Source: Yunchengibacter salinarum (lineage in GTDB: Bacteria > Pseudomonadota > Alphaproteobacteria > Sphingomonadales > Kordiimonadaceae). Taken from it: a stretch of DNA of 64,000 bases. Below are positions 33,319 through 41,534 of the stretch, piece by piece. Position 1 is the first letter of the stretch. Every line of letters starts with the position of its first letter. The notes beneath the pieces are model-generated. The model ran no database searches. It saw only the letters and a program-made list of their open reading frames with translations, and was not told the origin of the DNA. The DNA is taken from contig NZ_JBBJLN010000003.1 of NCBI RefSeq assembly GCF_037658235.1, forward strand, positions 186,001 to 250,000. Reading direction: 5' to 3'. The position numbers were made by a program, and so were the translations under genes.

Positions 33319-35190
33319 ATGATCACAGCACTCACACGGGGCCGATTGCAAAGCCGGGCGCACCATACACTGTGGGCATATCGCACACCGTGGGGGCACC
33401 TGTGTCGCGCCCTGCGGCGAATGGTCGTGCCGGGAAGCGTGCTGTTCGGGGCTTTTGCCGTACCCGCCCATGCCGCGGGGGAGGACTCGCCCGCCACCGC
33501 CGCGCTGCATCAGCTTTTCAAAGACGAACGCGCCTTCCACTATCAGGAAAATCCCGGCACCGGCCCGGTGGGGGAACCTCAGCCACCGGCCAGCCGCATG
33601 AAGGCGGTGAGCGCGGCGGATCATGAACGCCGCCACGCGCAGGCCCGCGCCTTCAAGCAGCGTTTGGCGGCCATAGACCGGGCGGCCCTGTCACGGGAAG
33701 ACCGGCTGAATTACGACCTGTTCGCCTATCTGCTGGAACGCACCCTGATATCGGAGAGATTCCGCACCTGGCGCATTCCGTTTTACAGCGACAGCGGCTT
33801 TCACACCCGCCCCCTGCGGCTGTGGCAGTCCAGCCGGTTCAGGCGCGTTTCCGACTATGATGCCTATATCAGCCGCCTGGCCGACATTCCCCGCCATTTC
33901 GACGAGCATATGGCCAATATGCGGCTTGGCATGGAAACCGGCTTTACCATGCCCAAAGTGGTGTTGAAGGGGCTGCTGCCCACCTTCGCCGCCCCGATCC
34001 GGGAAAGCGCGGAGGAAAGCGCCTTCTGGGGGCCGTTCCAGGACATGGCCAGGTCGATCGACGCGCCGGAAAAGGCGCGCCTGCGTGACGCCGCCCGGCG
34101 GGTGATCATGGAAAAGGTGATGCCCGCCTATGAACGGCTGAACCGCTTCATGCGGGAGACTTATTACCCCGCCGCGCGGGAGAGCATCGCCGCCACCGAC
34201 CTGCCGGAGGGGGACGCCTATTACCGGGCCATGGTGCGCTTCTATACCACGCTGGACCTGACCCCCGAACAGGTGTTCGAGCGCGGCAAGGCGGAAGTGG
34301 CGCGTATCCGCGCGGAGATGGAGGGCATTATCGATGAGGTGGGCTTTGACGGCGGCTTCGACGCCTTTCTTGAATTTCTGCGCACCGATCCGCGTTTTTA
34401 TGCCGACAGCGCCGCGGACCTGCTGGCCTTTGCCAGCCGCACGGCCAAGCGGATCGACCTGAAGATGCCCGCCTTTTTCGGCAGATTGCCGCGCCAGCCA
34501 TATGGCGTGGAGCCGGTCCCCGCCGAGATCGCGCCCAATTACACCACCGGGCGCTATGTGGGCGCACCGCTGGATGCGCCGCGCGGGGGCATGTACTGGG
34601 TGAACACGCACGATCTGAAAAACCGCCCGCTTTATGCCATTCCCGCGCTCACATTGCATGAAGCGGTGCCCGGCCATCATCATCAAAGTGCGCTAAGCCG
34701 GGAATTGAAGGACGTGCCGGATTTCCGCGTGGGCCTGTATCCGCACGCTTTCGGCGAGGGCTGGGGCCTGTATGCGGAAAAGCTGGGCGTGGAAATGGGC
34801 ATCTATCAGACCCCGTATGAGCATTTCGGGCGCCTGACCTATGAAATGTGGCGTGCCTGCCGCCTTGTGATGGATACGGGGATGCACGCCTTTGGCTGGT
34901 CGCGGGATCGGGCCATGCGCTGCCTGATGGAAAATTCCGCGCTCAGCCCGCTGAATGTGCGCACGGAAACCGACCGCTATATAAGCTGGCCGGGGCAGGC
35001 GCTGGCCTACAAGGTGGGCGAGATGCGCATACTGGCCCTGAGGGAGCGCGCCGAACGGGAACTGGGCGCGGCGTTCGATATCGAGGCGTTCCACGACCGC
35101 ATCCTGGCGGCGGGCGGGATGCCGCTGGATGTGCTGAGCGCGCGGGTGGCCCGCTGGATCGACGCGCAGCAGGAGCGGGAAAGCCCGTGA
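33319..35190 (+). CDS. DUF885-family metallopeptidase-like exported protein
   Basis: 623 residues from ATG 33319 (GGGAGAGGGGG site). The N-terminus has a long basic region and then a hydrophobic signal core ending AVPAHAAG, so an ATG at 33421 closer to the core is an alternative start. The DUF885 family is zinc-carboxypeptidase-like: the motif LHEAVPGHHHQ near residue 447 supplies metal ligands, with the conserved Glu further on in HAFGEGWGLYAE. It probably degrades peptides in the periplasm. Its neighbours are isoaspartyl peptidase (divergent) and cysteine synthase. Confidence 0.92.
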   Translation: MITALTRGRLQSRAHHTLWAYRTPWGHLCRALRRMVVPGSVLFGAFAVPAHAAGEDSPATAALHQLFKDERAFHYQENPGTGPVGEPQPPASRMKAVSAADHERRHAQARAFKQRLAAIDRAALSREDRLNYDLFAYLLERTLISERFRTWRIPFYSDSGFHTRPLRLWQSSRFRRVSDYDAYISRLADIPRHFDEHMANMRLGMETGFTMPKVVLKGLLPTFAAPIRESAEESAFWGPFQDMARSIDAPEKARLRDAARRVIMEKVMPAYERLNRFMRETYYPAARESIAATDLPEGDAYYRAMVRFYTTLDLTPEQVFERGKAEVARIRAEMEGIIDEVGFDGGFDAFLEFLRTDPRFYADSAADLLAFASRTAKRIDLKMPAFFGRLPRQPYGVEPVPAEIAPNYTTGRYVGAPLDAPRGGMYWVNTHDLKNRPLYAIPALTLHEAVPGHHHQSALSRELKDVPDFRVGLYPHAFGEGWGLYAEKLGVEMGIYQTPYEHFGRLTYEMWRACRLVMDTGMHAFGWSRDRAMRCLMENSALSPLNVRTETDRYISWPGQALAYKVGEMRILALRERAERELGAAFDIEAFHDRILAAGGMPLDVLSARVARWIDAQQERESP

Positions 35191-35302
35191 ACAGGTGGCG
35201 CACTTTTGCCCGACAGTGCTTTTGTCCTTGAAAAATGGGGCGCATCACGTTTTCTAAGGGGCGGGGAAAGATCGCCCGTCCTATCAGCCGGAGGAAAGAC
35301 AT

Positions 35303-36334
35303 ATGCCCGCCAACGGGACCCTTGCCGTCAAGCCCGAAGCCACCGGTGCGCTCGCCGGAATCGGCAATACGCCGCTCATCAAGCTGCGTTACGCCTCGGA
35401 ACTGACCGGGTGCGATATCTATGGCAAGGCGGAATATGCCAACCCCGGCGGCAGCGTGAAGGACCGGCCCGCGCTGAACATCATCGAACAGGCGGAAGCC
35501 GACGGCACGCTGGAACCGGGCGGGCTGATCGTGGAAGGCACGGCGGGCAATACGGGCATCGGGCTGGCGGTGGTGGCCAATGCCAAGGGCTATCGCACGC
35601 TGATCGTGATGCCGGAAACCCAGTCGCAGGAAAAGATTCATACGCTGCGCATCATGGGCGCGGAGCTGGAACTGGTGCCCGCCGCCCCCTATAGCGACCC
35701 GAACAATTTCCAGCACATCGCCCGCCGCATGGCGGCGGACCTGGCCGAGAGCGAACCCCACGGCACCATCTGGGCCAACCAGTTCGACAATGTGGCCAAC
35801 CGGGACGCCCACATCAAGACCACCGCGCGGGAGGTATGGCAGCAGACCGACGGCAAGGTGGATGGCTTCATCTGCGCCGTGGGCACCGGCGGCACGCTGG
35901 CGGGCATGTCCATGGGGCTGAAGGACTATAACCGGGACATCCAGATCGGCCTGGCGGACCCGATGGGCGCGGCGCTCTACAGCTATTACACCACGGGGGA
36001 GCTGAAATCCGAGGGCACCAGCATTTCGGAAGGCATCGGCCAGGGCCGCATCACCGCCAATCTGGAAGGTGCGGTGGTGGATCACGCCTATCAGATCCCG
36101 GATCAGGAAGCCCTGCCCATCGCCTTTGACCTGCTGCAACGGGAAGGTTTGTGCGTGGGCGCCTCCACCGGCGTGAACGTGGCGGGCGCCATAAAACTGG
36201 CCAAGGAAATGGGGCCGGGGCACACCATCGTCACCATATTGTGCGATAGCGGCCTGCGCTATCAAAGCAAGCTGTTCAACCCCGAATTCCTCCGCGCCAA
36301 AGACCTGCCCACCCCGGCATGGCTGCGGGGGTGA
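35303..36334 (+). CDS. cysK: cysteine synthase
   Basis: 343 residues, fold type II PLP enzyme. It makes L-cysteine from O-acetylserine and sulfide. The PLP Lys53 is in NPGGSVKDRPA, followed by the substrate loop EGTAGNTGIGLA and the phosphate-binding GTGGTLAGMS. The C-terminal SGLRYQSKLFNPEFLRAKDL extension is typical of the longer alphaproteobacterial form. A CGGAGGAAAG ribosome site precedes the ATG. A possible -35 (TTGAAA, 35228) is seen upstream without a good -10. An intrinsic terminator follows. Confidence 0.95.
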   Translation: MPANGTLAVKPEATGALAGIGNTPLIKLRYASELTGCDIYGKAEYANPGGSVKDRPALNIIEQAEADGTLEPGGLIVEGTAGNTGIGLAVVANAKGYRTLIVMPETQSQEKIHTLRIMGAELELVPAAPYSDPNNFQHIARRMAADLAESEPHGTIWANQFDNVANRDAHIKTTAREVWQQTDGKVDGFICAVGTGGTLAGMSMGLKDYNRDIQIGLADPMGAALYSYYTTGELKSEGTSISEGIGQGRITANLEGAVVDHAYQIPDQEALPIAFDLLQREGLCVGASTGVNVAGAIKLAKEMGPGHTIVTILCDSGLRYQSKLFNPEFLRAKDLPTPAWLRG

Positions 36335-36375
36335 GGGCGGCGTTGTGCGTGCGCCAGATTTTTTGCTTATTGGAT

Positions 36376-36400
36376 AAGCCCCGTTGTGACGGGGCTTTTT
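36376..36400 (+). terminator. intrinsic terminator after cysteine synthase gene
   Basis: Perfect 9-bp stem AAGCCCCGT / ACGGGGCTT with TGTG loop and a run of Ts. It lies 42 bases past the stop. Confidence 0.9.
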
Positions 36401-36444
36401 CATGTTGTTGAGGAATCAATCTGGAACGGAAAAGACGAAAATGG

Positions 36445-36459
36445 TAGCACTAAGTGTTA
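36445..36459. promoter_or_regulatory. candidate autoregulatory operator of the toxin-antitoxin pair
   Basis: A 15-base near-perfect palindrome, TAGCACTAAGTGTTA (inner CACT-A-AGTG, one mismatched pair), 12 bases before the toxin ATG. HTH antitoxins of this class usually bind such dyads to repress their own operon. Confidence 0.5.
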
Positions 36460-36471
36460 TGTCTGTGATAT

Positions 36472-36855
36472 ATGAAAATATGGAAGTTGAAGAGTTTTGC
36501 CCGAGATGCGCGCAGAGAGGGCGTGGAAGAAAGGGCGCTTGAACTGGCGGCGCGGGATGTGGCTGCCGGCCATTATGAAGCGAGACTTTCCGCCAGCATT
36601 GCAAAAAAGCGGGTCGCTCGAAAGGGGGCTGGCAAGCGTGGTGGCTTCAGAACCATTGTTGCATTTGAAAATAGGCAGCGTTCTTTGATCATCTTTCTTG
36701 AGATTTACGCAAAGAGCAGCAAAAGCAATGTAACCAAGAAAGAAATAGCCGCTTTCGAAACCGTTGCCAAAAGCCTCCTTAATGCAACGAGCGATCAGAT
36801 CAGGACGTTGATAGACACGGGCGCAATCATCGAAAAGGTGCTGGATAATGAGTAA
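36472..36855 (+). CDS. RelE-like toxin of a type II toxin-antitoxin system
   Basis: 127 residues. The central part (VARKGAGKRGGFRTIVAF, then SLIIFLEIYAKSSK) and the helical tail (AFETVAKSLLNATSDQI) match the PF06296 RelE/HigB-like group, presumed mRNA interferases. The base composition is clearly lower in GC than neighbouring genes, and there is no clear ribosome site; a TGA two codons upstream fixes the start. The stop overlaps the antitoxin gene by eight bases. Toxin-first order is typical of HigBA-like loci. Confidence 0.88.
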   Translation: MKIWKLKSFARDARREGVEERALELAARDVAAGHYEARLSASIAKKRVARKGAGKRGGFRTIVAFENRQRSLIIFLEIYAKSSKSNVTKKEIAAFETVAKSLLNATSDQIRTLIDTGAIIEKVLDNE

Positions 36856-37150
36856 AGCTTTGGAAAACATGCATTCTACTGCTAGGGACCTGCACGCAGT
36901 GGGCGCCATGGATGCGGTGACGATGAAAGTGATGGATGATCTGTGTTTGCCTGAGAAGCGCACTTTCACACAAGCGGACATTCGCAAGATCCGCGATAAA
37001 ACCCGCATGAGTCAGCCTGTTTTTGCCGCTTTTCTGGGCGTGACGGTCAGCGCCATCGCTCAGTGGGAGCGTGGCGTGAAAACGCCTGGCGGATCGGCCC
37101 AAAGACTATTGGATGTTATCGACCGGAAGGGTATCGAGGCTTTGCTTTAA
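36848..37150 (+). CDS. HTH-domain antitoxin (XRE family, HigA-like)
   Basis: 100 residues. An N-terminal extension is followed by an XRE helix-turn-helix at about residues 40-90 (IRKIRDKTRMSQPVFAAFLG, then VSAIAQWERGVKTPGG). It is expected to neutralise the RelE-like toxin and repress the operon via the upstream palindrome. Start ATG 36848 overlaps the toxin stop, indicating translational coupling. Confidence 0.9.
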   Translation: MSKALENMHSTARDLHAVGAMDAVTMKVMDDLCLPEKRTFTQADIRKIRDKTRMSQPVFAAFLGVTVSAIAQWERGVKTPGGSAQRLLDVIDRKGIEALL

Positions 37151-37256
37151 GGGCAGCAAGTGTCGGCTCTTTGGTAGCGCCGTGGTCCGGCGGTGCCGTT
37201 TGTTGCATCTTTTCAAGCGGGATGAGAGCCTGAAACCATTTTCAAAGGGGGCTATC

Positions 37257-37433
37257 ATGGGCAATCTGCTGATCGTCATTCTGGCGATTTTTCTGCCGCC
37301 GGTGGCGGTGCTGTTGCGGTTCGGGCTGGGGGGAACCTTTCTGCTCAATCTGATTCTGACGCTTTTGTTTTTCGTGCCGGGCATGATCCATGCGCTTTGG
37401 GTCATCCTGAACAATCCGGGTCAGCGGGGCTGA
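37257..37433 (+). CDS. YqaE/Pmp3-family small membrane protein
   Basis: 58 residues from ATG 37257 (AAAGGGGGC site). Two hydrophobic helices: LIVILAIFLPPVAVLLRFG, with the family's LPP motif, and LNLILTLLFFVPGMIHALWV. Pmp3-like proteolipids are linked to membrane potential and salt or stress tolerance; the precise role is unknown. A longer in-frame reading from 37113 is not family-like. Confidence 0.85.
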   Translation: MGNLLIVILAIFLPPVAVLLRFGLGGTFLLNLILTLLFFVPGMIHALWVILNNPGQRG

Positions 37434-37454
37434 GGGCCGGGTAGGCGGCGCATT

Positions 37455-37483
37455 AAAAAAGTCGGCCACCCGTTCGGGCGACC
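37455..37483 (-). terminator. intrinsic terminator of the acidic secreted-protein gene
   Basis: Read on the minus strand: stem GGTCGCCC / GGGTGGCC with two wobble pairs, GAAC loop, then GACTTTTTT. It lies 31 bases after the stop at 37514. Confidence 0.65.
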
Positions 37484-37513
37484 AGCTTCGGAAGATCCGG
37501 TCCTGATGCGCGA

Positions 37514-37867
37514 TCAGGCGGCGAGGGTGTCGTCGTCCTCATCATCATCTTCGTCGTCTTTTTCGTCATTCTTGTCGTCGGGGCCGGTGGCGGTCAGGGA
37601 GCGGGTGTCGTCATCTTCTTCCTTGTCGCCGTCTTTTTTGTCGTCTTCCTTTTTGTCGTCCTCAGGCCCGGCAGCCGCCGTCAGGAAGCGGGTGTCGTCG
37701 TCATCGCTGTCTTCTTCTTTCTTGTCCTCGTCCTTCTTGTCGTCCTGATCCTGAGCCATTGCGGCGGACGCGGACGGGGTGAAGGCATCCTGGGGCTGAC
37801 TGACCAGGGCAAGGCCAAGGGCGATCATGCTCGTCCCGAAAAGGCGCTTCAAAGTGATCTCGGTCAT
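37514..37867 (-). CDS. small secreted, highly acidic repeat protein
   Basis: 117 residues from ATG 37867 (TTTGGAGGAAACC site). The signal peptide (about residues 1-36, hydrophobic MIALGLALV, ending SASAAMAQ) is followed by a mature part that is almost all Asp, Glu and Lys. It contains two copies of a module, DDDDTRFLTAAAGPEDDK and DDDTRSLTATGPDDK, each followed by an acidic run. No known domain is recognised; possible roles are cation binding or a disordered periplasmic buffer. Its N-terminal region (LALVSQPQDAF) resembles that of the neighbour at 38041-38652 (LAFVTQPEGF), suggesting shared origin. Both are on the minus strand. Confidence 0.75.
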   Translation of the reverse strand: MTEITLKRLFGTSMIALGLALVSQPQDAFTPSASAAMAQDQDDKKDEDKKEEDSDDDDTRFLTAAAGPEDDKKEDDKKDGDKEEDDDTRSLTATGPDDKNDEKDDEDDDEDDDTLAA

Positions 37868-37981
37868 GGTTTCCTCCAAAGGTTGATTGTCGATGGAGGT
37901 GAGACTCACGCCGGATTATGCTCCCCAAAGGGCGGGAATGTGTCGGAAGCGGGGCATTCTGTCGCACGCGGCAACCCCGTG

Positions 37982-38003
37982 GGGCGGCCCCGCGGGGCCG
38001 CCC
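37982..38003. other. 22-bp perfect palindrome
   Basis: GGGCGGCCCC followed by its complement through GCGG to CCGCCC, self-complementary over all 22 bases. It lies 38 bases after the stop of the poly-Asp protein gene on the minus strand. It could be a strong hairpin ending that transcript, but there is no T tract. Confidence 0.6.
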
Positions 38004-38040
38004 TGGTGTCGGGGATCAATGCCCCGCTACGGTTTCACGG

Positions 38041-38652
38041 TCAGCCGTCATCATCATCGTAGTCGTCATCATCGTCATCATCGTCATCATCGTCATCATC
38101 GTCATCGTCATCGTCGTCATCAGGCTTGCCGTCGCCCTTGCCCTTGCCGCGACCGGGGTGGCCATCGTCGCCATGTTTGGCCTTGTGCATGTCGCCGTGC
38201 TTGCCCCCATGTTTTGCCATGGCACCATCCTTGTGCTTTTCATGGCGGGCGCGGTGCCTGGCCATTTTCTCTTCGGCCTTGTGGCGTTTTTCGGCCAGCT
38301 TCTGTTCCGCCTTTTCCAGCTTTTCGGCGCGTTTTTCCGGGTCGTCTTCCTGCTCGGCCTTGGCCACGGCCCGTTCATATTCGGCCTGGGCCTTGTGCAT
38401 ACGCCGTTCATAGGCTTTTTCAGCCTGAGCCATTTCGTGCGCGGCCTCGCGCTGTTTCATGCCTTTTTCGTGAGCTTTCTCGGCCTGCTTCCGGCCTTCT
38501 TCGCCTTTGCCTTCGCTCTCGTCCTGGGCATTCGCGGTGCCCGGATTGCCTGTGATGAAGCCTTCCGGCTGTGTCACAAAGGCAAGCCCCGCCGTGATGG
38601 CGGCCACGGCCGCCAGGCGGATGATGGGCGTGAATGTGGATCTGTCTGTCAT
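38041..38652 (-). CDS. secreted charged protein with His-rich region and poly-Asp tail
   Basis: 203 residues, ATG 38652 after GCAGGGAGGGACC. Signal peptide (about residues 1-42, ending GTANAQD). The mature protein has three zones: a long Glu/Lys/Ala coiled coil (about 45-135, heptad-like KAEQKLAEKRHKAEEKMARH), a His/Lys/Gly-rich stretch (KHGGKHGDMHKAKHGDDGH), and a tail of 20 consecutive Asp, Tyr, four Asp and Gly. His and poly-Asp segments suggest divalent-metal or Ca2+ binding, but this is inference. Not recognised as a known family. Confidence 0.75.
   Translation of the reverse strand: MTDRSTFTPIIRLAAVAAITAGLAFVTQPEGFITGNPGTANAQDESEGKGEEGRKQAEKAHEKGMKQREAAHEMAQAEKAYERRMHKAQAEYERAVAKAEQEDDPEKRAEKLEKAEQKLAEKRHKAEEKMARHRARHEKHKDGAMAKHGGKHGDMHKAKHGDDGHPGRGKGKGDGKPDDDDDDDDDDDDDDDDDDDDYDDDDG
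38047..38121 (-). repeat. trinucleotide repeat encoding poly-Asp
   Basis: Twenty-five consecutive codons, all GAT or GAC except one TAC, much of it in a nine-base period (GTCATCATC on the plus strand). Such tracts can change length by slippage in whole codons without breaking frame. Confidence 0.85.
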
Positions 38653-38731
38653 GTTGGGTCCCTCCCTGCTGCATCAGTCCAGTGCGATAGTGTACGCCCT
38701 ATTGGCGTGGAACCGAAATCACGATGCGGCC

Positions 38732-39196
38732 CTAATCGCCGGGCAGGGGCAGGCGGCTGCGTTTCAGCACGGTGCGCAGGGCAAAGCCGGAATGAATGCG
38801 CGCCACGCCGGTCAGCCCGGTCAGGCGGTTGTGGACGCGCTCATAATCCGCCGCATCCCGCACCACCACGCGCATCATGTAATCCACGTCGCCGCTCATC
38901 AGATAGCATTCCATCACCTCCGGCACATCGCGCACGGCCTCTTCGAAGCGGGCCAGGTTTTCTTCCGTCTGTTCCTGAAGCGAGACGCGCACGAACACAT
39001 TGCCGGGCAGACCGATCCTGGCCGCGTCCAGATGGGCGGCGGTGTGGGTGATGATGCCGTCGCCCTGTAGCCGCTTCACCCGGCGCAGGCAGGCGGATTC
39101 CGACAGGCCCACCGCCTCCGCCAGTGCGGCATTGCTGATGCGCCCGTCTTTCTGGAGCTTGTCCATGATTGCACGATCAATCTTGTCAAACGCCAT
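38732..39196 (-). CDS. Lrp/AsnC-family transcriptional regulator
   Basis: 154 residues from ATG 39196 (MAFDKIDRAIM). The N-terminal winged HTH has LQKDGRISNAALAEAVGLSE and ACLRRVKRLQGDGII; the C-terminal RAM ligand domain includes VMECYLMSGDVDYMMRVVVRD and the typical LPL end. It is divergent from alanine dehydrogenase, the standard AldR/ald arrangement, so it most likely senses alanine or another amino acid and controls ald. Confidence 0.95.
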   Translation of the reverse strand: MAFDKIDRAIMDKLQKDGRISNAALAEAVGLSESACLRRVKRLQGDGIITHTAAHLDAARIGLPGNVFVRVSLQEQTEENLARFEEAVRDVPEVMECYLMSGDVDYMMRVVVRDAADYERVHNRLTGLTGVARIHSGFALRTVLKRSRLPLPGD

Positions 39197-39222
39197 GGTT
39201 CGTATTTCCTTGCTGGTAATCA

Positions 39223-39242
39223 CAGAAATTTCGCATTTTCTG
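39223..39242. promoter_or_regulatory. candidate Lrp/AldR operator in the lrp-ald divergent region
   Basis: Perfect inverted repeat CAGAAA-N8-TTTCTG. It abuts a good -10-like TATAAA at 39244-39249 pointing toward ald. A regulator bound here would cover the -35 region of that promoter. Confidence 0.45.
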
Positions 39243-39355
39243 CTATAAATGGTGATGCAGGGGGCAGTCCTTTGCAAGGACATATCCGGCAAGCATTGAT
39301 AATATGCCCGCATATCCAGACGGATCGGAAAAGTCTCAGCATCGGGAGGATCAGG

Positions 39356-40471
39356 ATGCGTATCGGCGTGCCGAAGGAAATCAAGAACCGGGAATATCGG
39401 GTGGGGTTGACCCCTATCGCCGTGCGCGAACTGGTGGGGCATGGTCACGAAGTGCTGGTGGAAACCAATGCCGCCTTCGAGATCGGCTTTGGCGACGGGG
39501 ATTATGAAGCCGCCGGGGCCAACATCGCGCCCGACGCGAAGGCCGTGTTCGCACAGGCGGACATGATCGTGAAAGTGAAGGAGCCCCAGCCCGCCGAATG
39601 CCGGATGCTGCGCCAGGGGCAGATCCTGTTCACCTATCTGCATCTGGCGCCGGACCCTGAGCAGACACAGGGCCTGATCGAGTCCGGCTGTACTGCCATC
39701 GCCTATGAGACGGTCACGGACGGTCGCGGCGGCCTGCCGCTTCTGGCGCCCATGTCCGAGGTGGCGGGGCGCATGTCCATTCAGGCGGCGGCGCACGCGC
39801 TGGAAATGTCGCAGGGCGGTCGCGGTATGCTGCTGGGCGGCGTGCCCGGCGTGGAACCCGCCAAGGTCACGGTGATCGGCGGCGGCGTGGTGGGCACCAA
39901 TGCCGCCCGCATGGCCGTGGGCCTGGGCGCGGACGTGACCATATTGGATCGCAGCCTGAAGCGGATGCAGGAACTGGACGACATGTTCCAGGGCCGTGTG
40001 AAAACGGTTTATTCCACCGATGACAGTGTGGAGGAGCATGTGCTGCGGGCGGATGTGACCGTGGGCGCCGTGCTGATCCCCGGTGCCGCCGCGCCCAAGC
40101 TGGTCACGCGCAAGATGCTGTCCCACATGCCACGCGGCAGTGTGCTGGTGGATGTGGCGATCGATCAGGGCGGCTGCTTCGAGACATCGAAACCCACCAC
40201 CCATGAAGACCCCACCTATGTGGTGGATGAAGTGGTGCATTATTGCGTGGCCAACATGCCCGGCGGTGTGGCGCGCACCAGCACGCTGGCCCTGAACAAT
40301 GCCACGCTGCCCTTCGCCGTGGCCATCGCCGACAAGGGGTGGAAACAGGCGTGCAAGGACGATCCGCACCTGAAGGCGGGGCTGAATGTGTCGGGCGGCA
40401 AAATCACCTACAAGGCCGTGGCGGACGATCAGAAACTGGATTATACCCCCGCTGACGACCTGTTGAACTGA
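39356..40471 (+). CDS. ald: alanine dehydrogenase
   Basis: 371 residues from ATG 39356 (MRIGVPKEIKNREYRV) after CGGGAGGATCAGG. NAD-dependent conversion of L-alanine to pyruvate and ammonia. Catalytic Lys75 (VKVKEPQ) and His96 (YLHLAP) fall at the canonical numbers; the NAD motif is VIGGGVVGTNAARMA and the later active-site segment is DVAIDQGGCFET. Normal length. It is divergent from its likely Lrp-type regulator and 31 bases ahead of an asparaginase gene. Confidence 0.98.
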   Translation: MRIGVPKEIKNREYRVGLTPIAVRELVGHGHEVLVETNAAFEIGFGDGDYEAAGANIAPDAKAVFAQADMIVKVKEPQPAECRMLRQGQILFTYLHLAPDPEQTQGLIESGCTAIAYETVTDGRGGLPLLAPMSEVAGRMSIQAAAHALEMSQGGRGMLLGGVPGVEPAKVTVIGGGVVGTNAARMAVGLGADVTILDRSLKRMQELDDMFQGRVKTVYSTDDSVEEHVLRADVTVGAVLIPGAAAPKLVTRKMLSHMPRGSVLVDVAIDQGGCFETSKPTTHEDPTYVVDEVVHYCVANMPGGVARTSTLALNNATLPFAVAIADKGWKQACKDDPHLKAGLNVSGGKITYKAVADDQKLDYTPADDLLN

Positions 40472-40502
40472 CAGGGCGATACCCCGAACCGCGGAGGCGT
40501 GC

Positions 40503-41534
40503 GTGGCGAACAAGCCGGTGATCGATGTGTTGGCCCTTGGCGGTACCATTGCCATGGTGCCGGGGAAGGATGGCGGTGTCTCTCCCGGCCTGAGCGCTTC
40601 GGACCTCGTGCAGGCGGCCCCCGCCGTCGGCCAGATGGCGGCGGTGCGGGCCACGTCGCTCGCCGGGGTGGGCAGTGCCAATCTCACCCTCGATCATGTG
40701 CGGGATGTGCTGGCCCACGCCGCCCGCAGTGACGCGGATGCCGTCATCGTTACCCAGGGTACAGATACGCTGGAAGAAACCAGCTTTCTCGCCAGTCTCG
40801 CCCATGATGGCAGCCGCCCGATCGTATTCACCGGTGCCATGCGCCCGCCACGTGCTCCGGGGGCCGATGGCCCGGCCAATCTTGCCGACAGCGCCGCCAC
40901 GGCCCTGCATCTGGCGCGCGCGGGCAGCGGGGCGGTCGTGCTGGTGATGGACAATGCGGTGCATGACCCGGCGCGGGTGGTGAAGGCCCATACCAGCCGC
41001 CTGGATGCTTTTACCGCCGATGGCGGGCCGCTGGGGCAGGTGGTGGAGGGGGGCTGCTATCTGGCCGCCCTGCCGGTGCCCGCGCTGCGCCTTGACCTGT
41101 CGGATTGCGCACCGGCGCGGGTGGCCCGCCTGTCCGTGGGATTGGATGACGGCGATGCCGGGCTGATGGCGCTGGACCCGGCGCGGCTTGATGGCCTTGT
41201 GGTGGATGCCTTCGGCGCCGGCCATGTGAGCGAAGCGACCGCCGACCGGTTGGTGGAACTGGCGGCGCGGCTGCCGGTGGTGCTGGCCAGTCGCACCGGT
41301 TTTGGCCGGGTGCTGGAGGGGACCTATGGCTATCGGGGCGCGGAAATGGACCTGATCGCCAGAGGGCTGATTCCATCCGGTGGCCTTGGCGGGGCGCGGG
41401 CGCGGCTGGCGCTGTCCGTTCTGCTGGGCGGCGCGCGGGTGGTGGAAGGCCCCAATAACGGGCAAGGGGATGGGGCCGCCTGGCGCGCCGCCCTTGATCG
41501 CCTCGCCGGGCGGGATCGGGCCGTTACAGCGTAA
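40503..41534 (+). CDS. type I/II L-asparaginase family protein
   Basis: 343 residues with a GTG start (CGGAGGCGT upstream). First catalytic Thr15 in LALGGTIAMV, second site in TQGTDTLEE, then VFTGAMRPP. No signal peptide, so cytosolic. It hydrolyses asparagine, and perhaps glutamine, to the acid and ammonia. It is unrelated to the Ntn-type enzyme at 32109-33218, so the window has two asparaginase folds. Its 3' end overlaps the convergent MarR gene by 11 bases. Confidence 0.94.
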   Translation: MANKPVIDVLALGGTIAMVPGKDGGVSPGLSASDLVQAAPAVGQMAAVRATSLAGVGSANLTLDHVRDVLAHAARSDADAVIVTQGTDTLEETSFLASLAHDGSRPIVFTGAMRPPRAPGADGPANLADSAATALHLARAGSGAVVLVMDNAVHDPARVVKAHTSRLDAFTADGGPLGQVVEGGCYLAALPVPALRLDLSDCAPARVARLSVGLDDGDAGLMALDPARLDGLVVDAFGAGHVSEATADRLVELAARLPVVLASRTGFGRVLEGTYGYRGAEMDLIARGLIPSGGLGGARARLALSVLLGGARVVEGPNNGQGDGAAWRAALDRLAGRDRAVTA

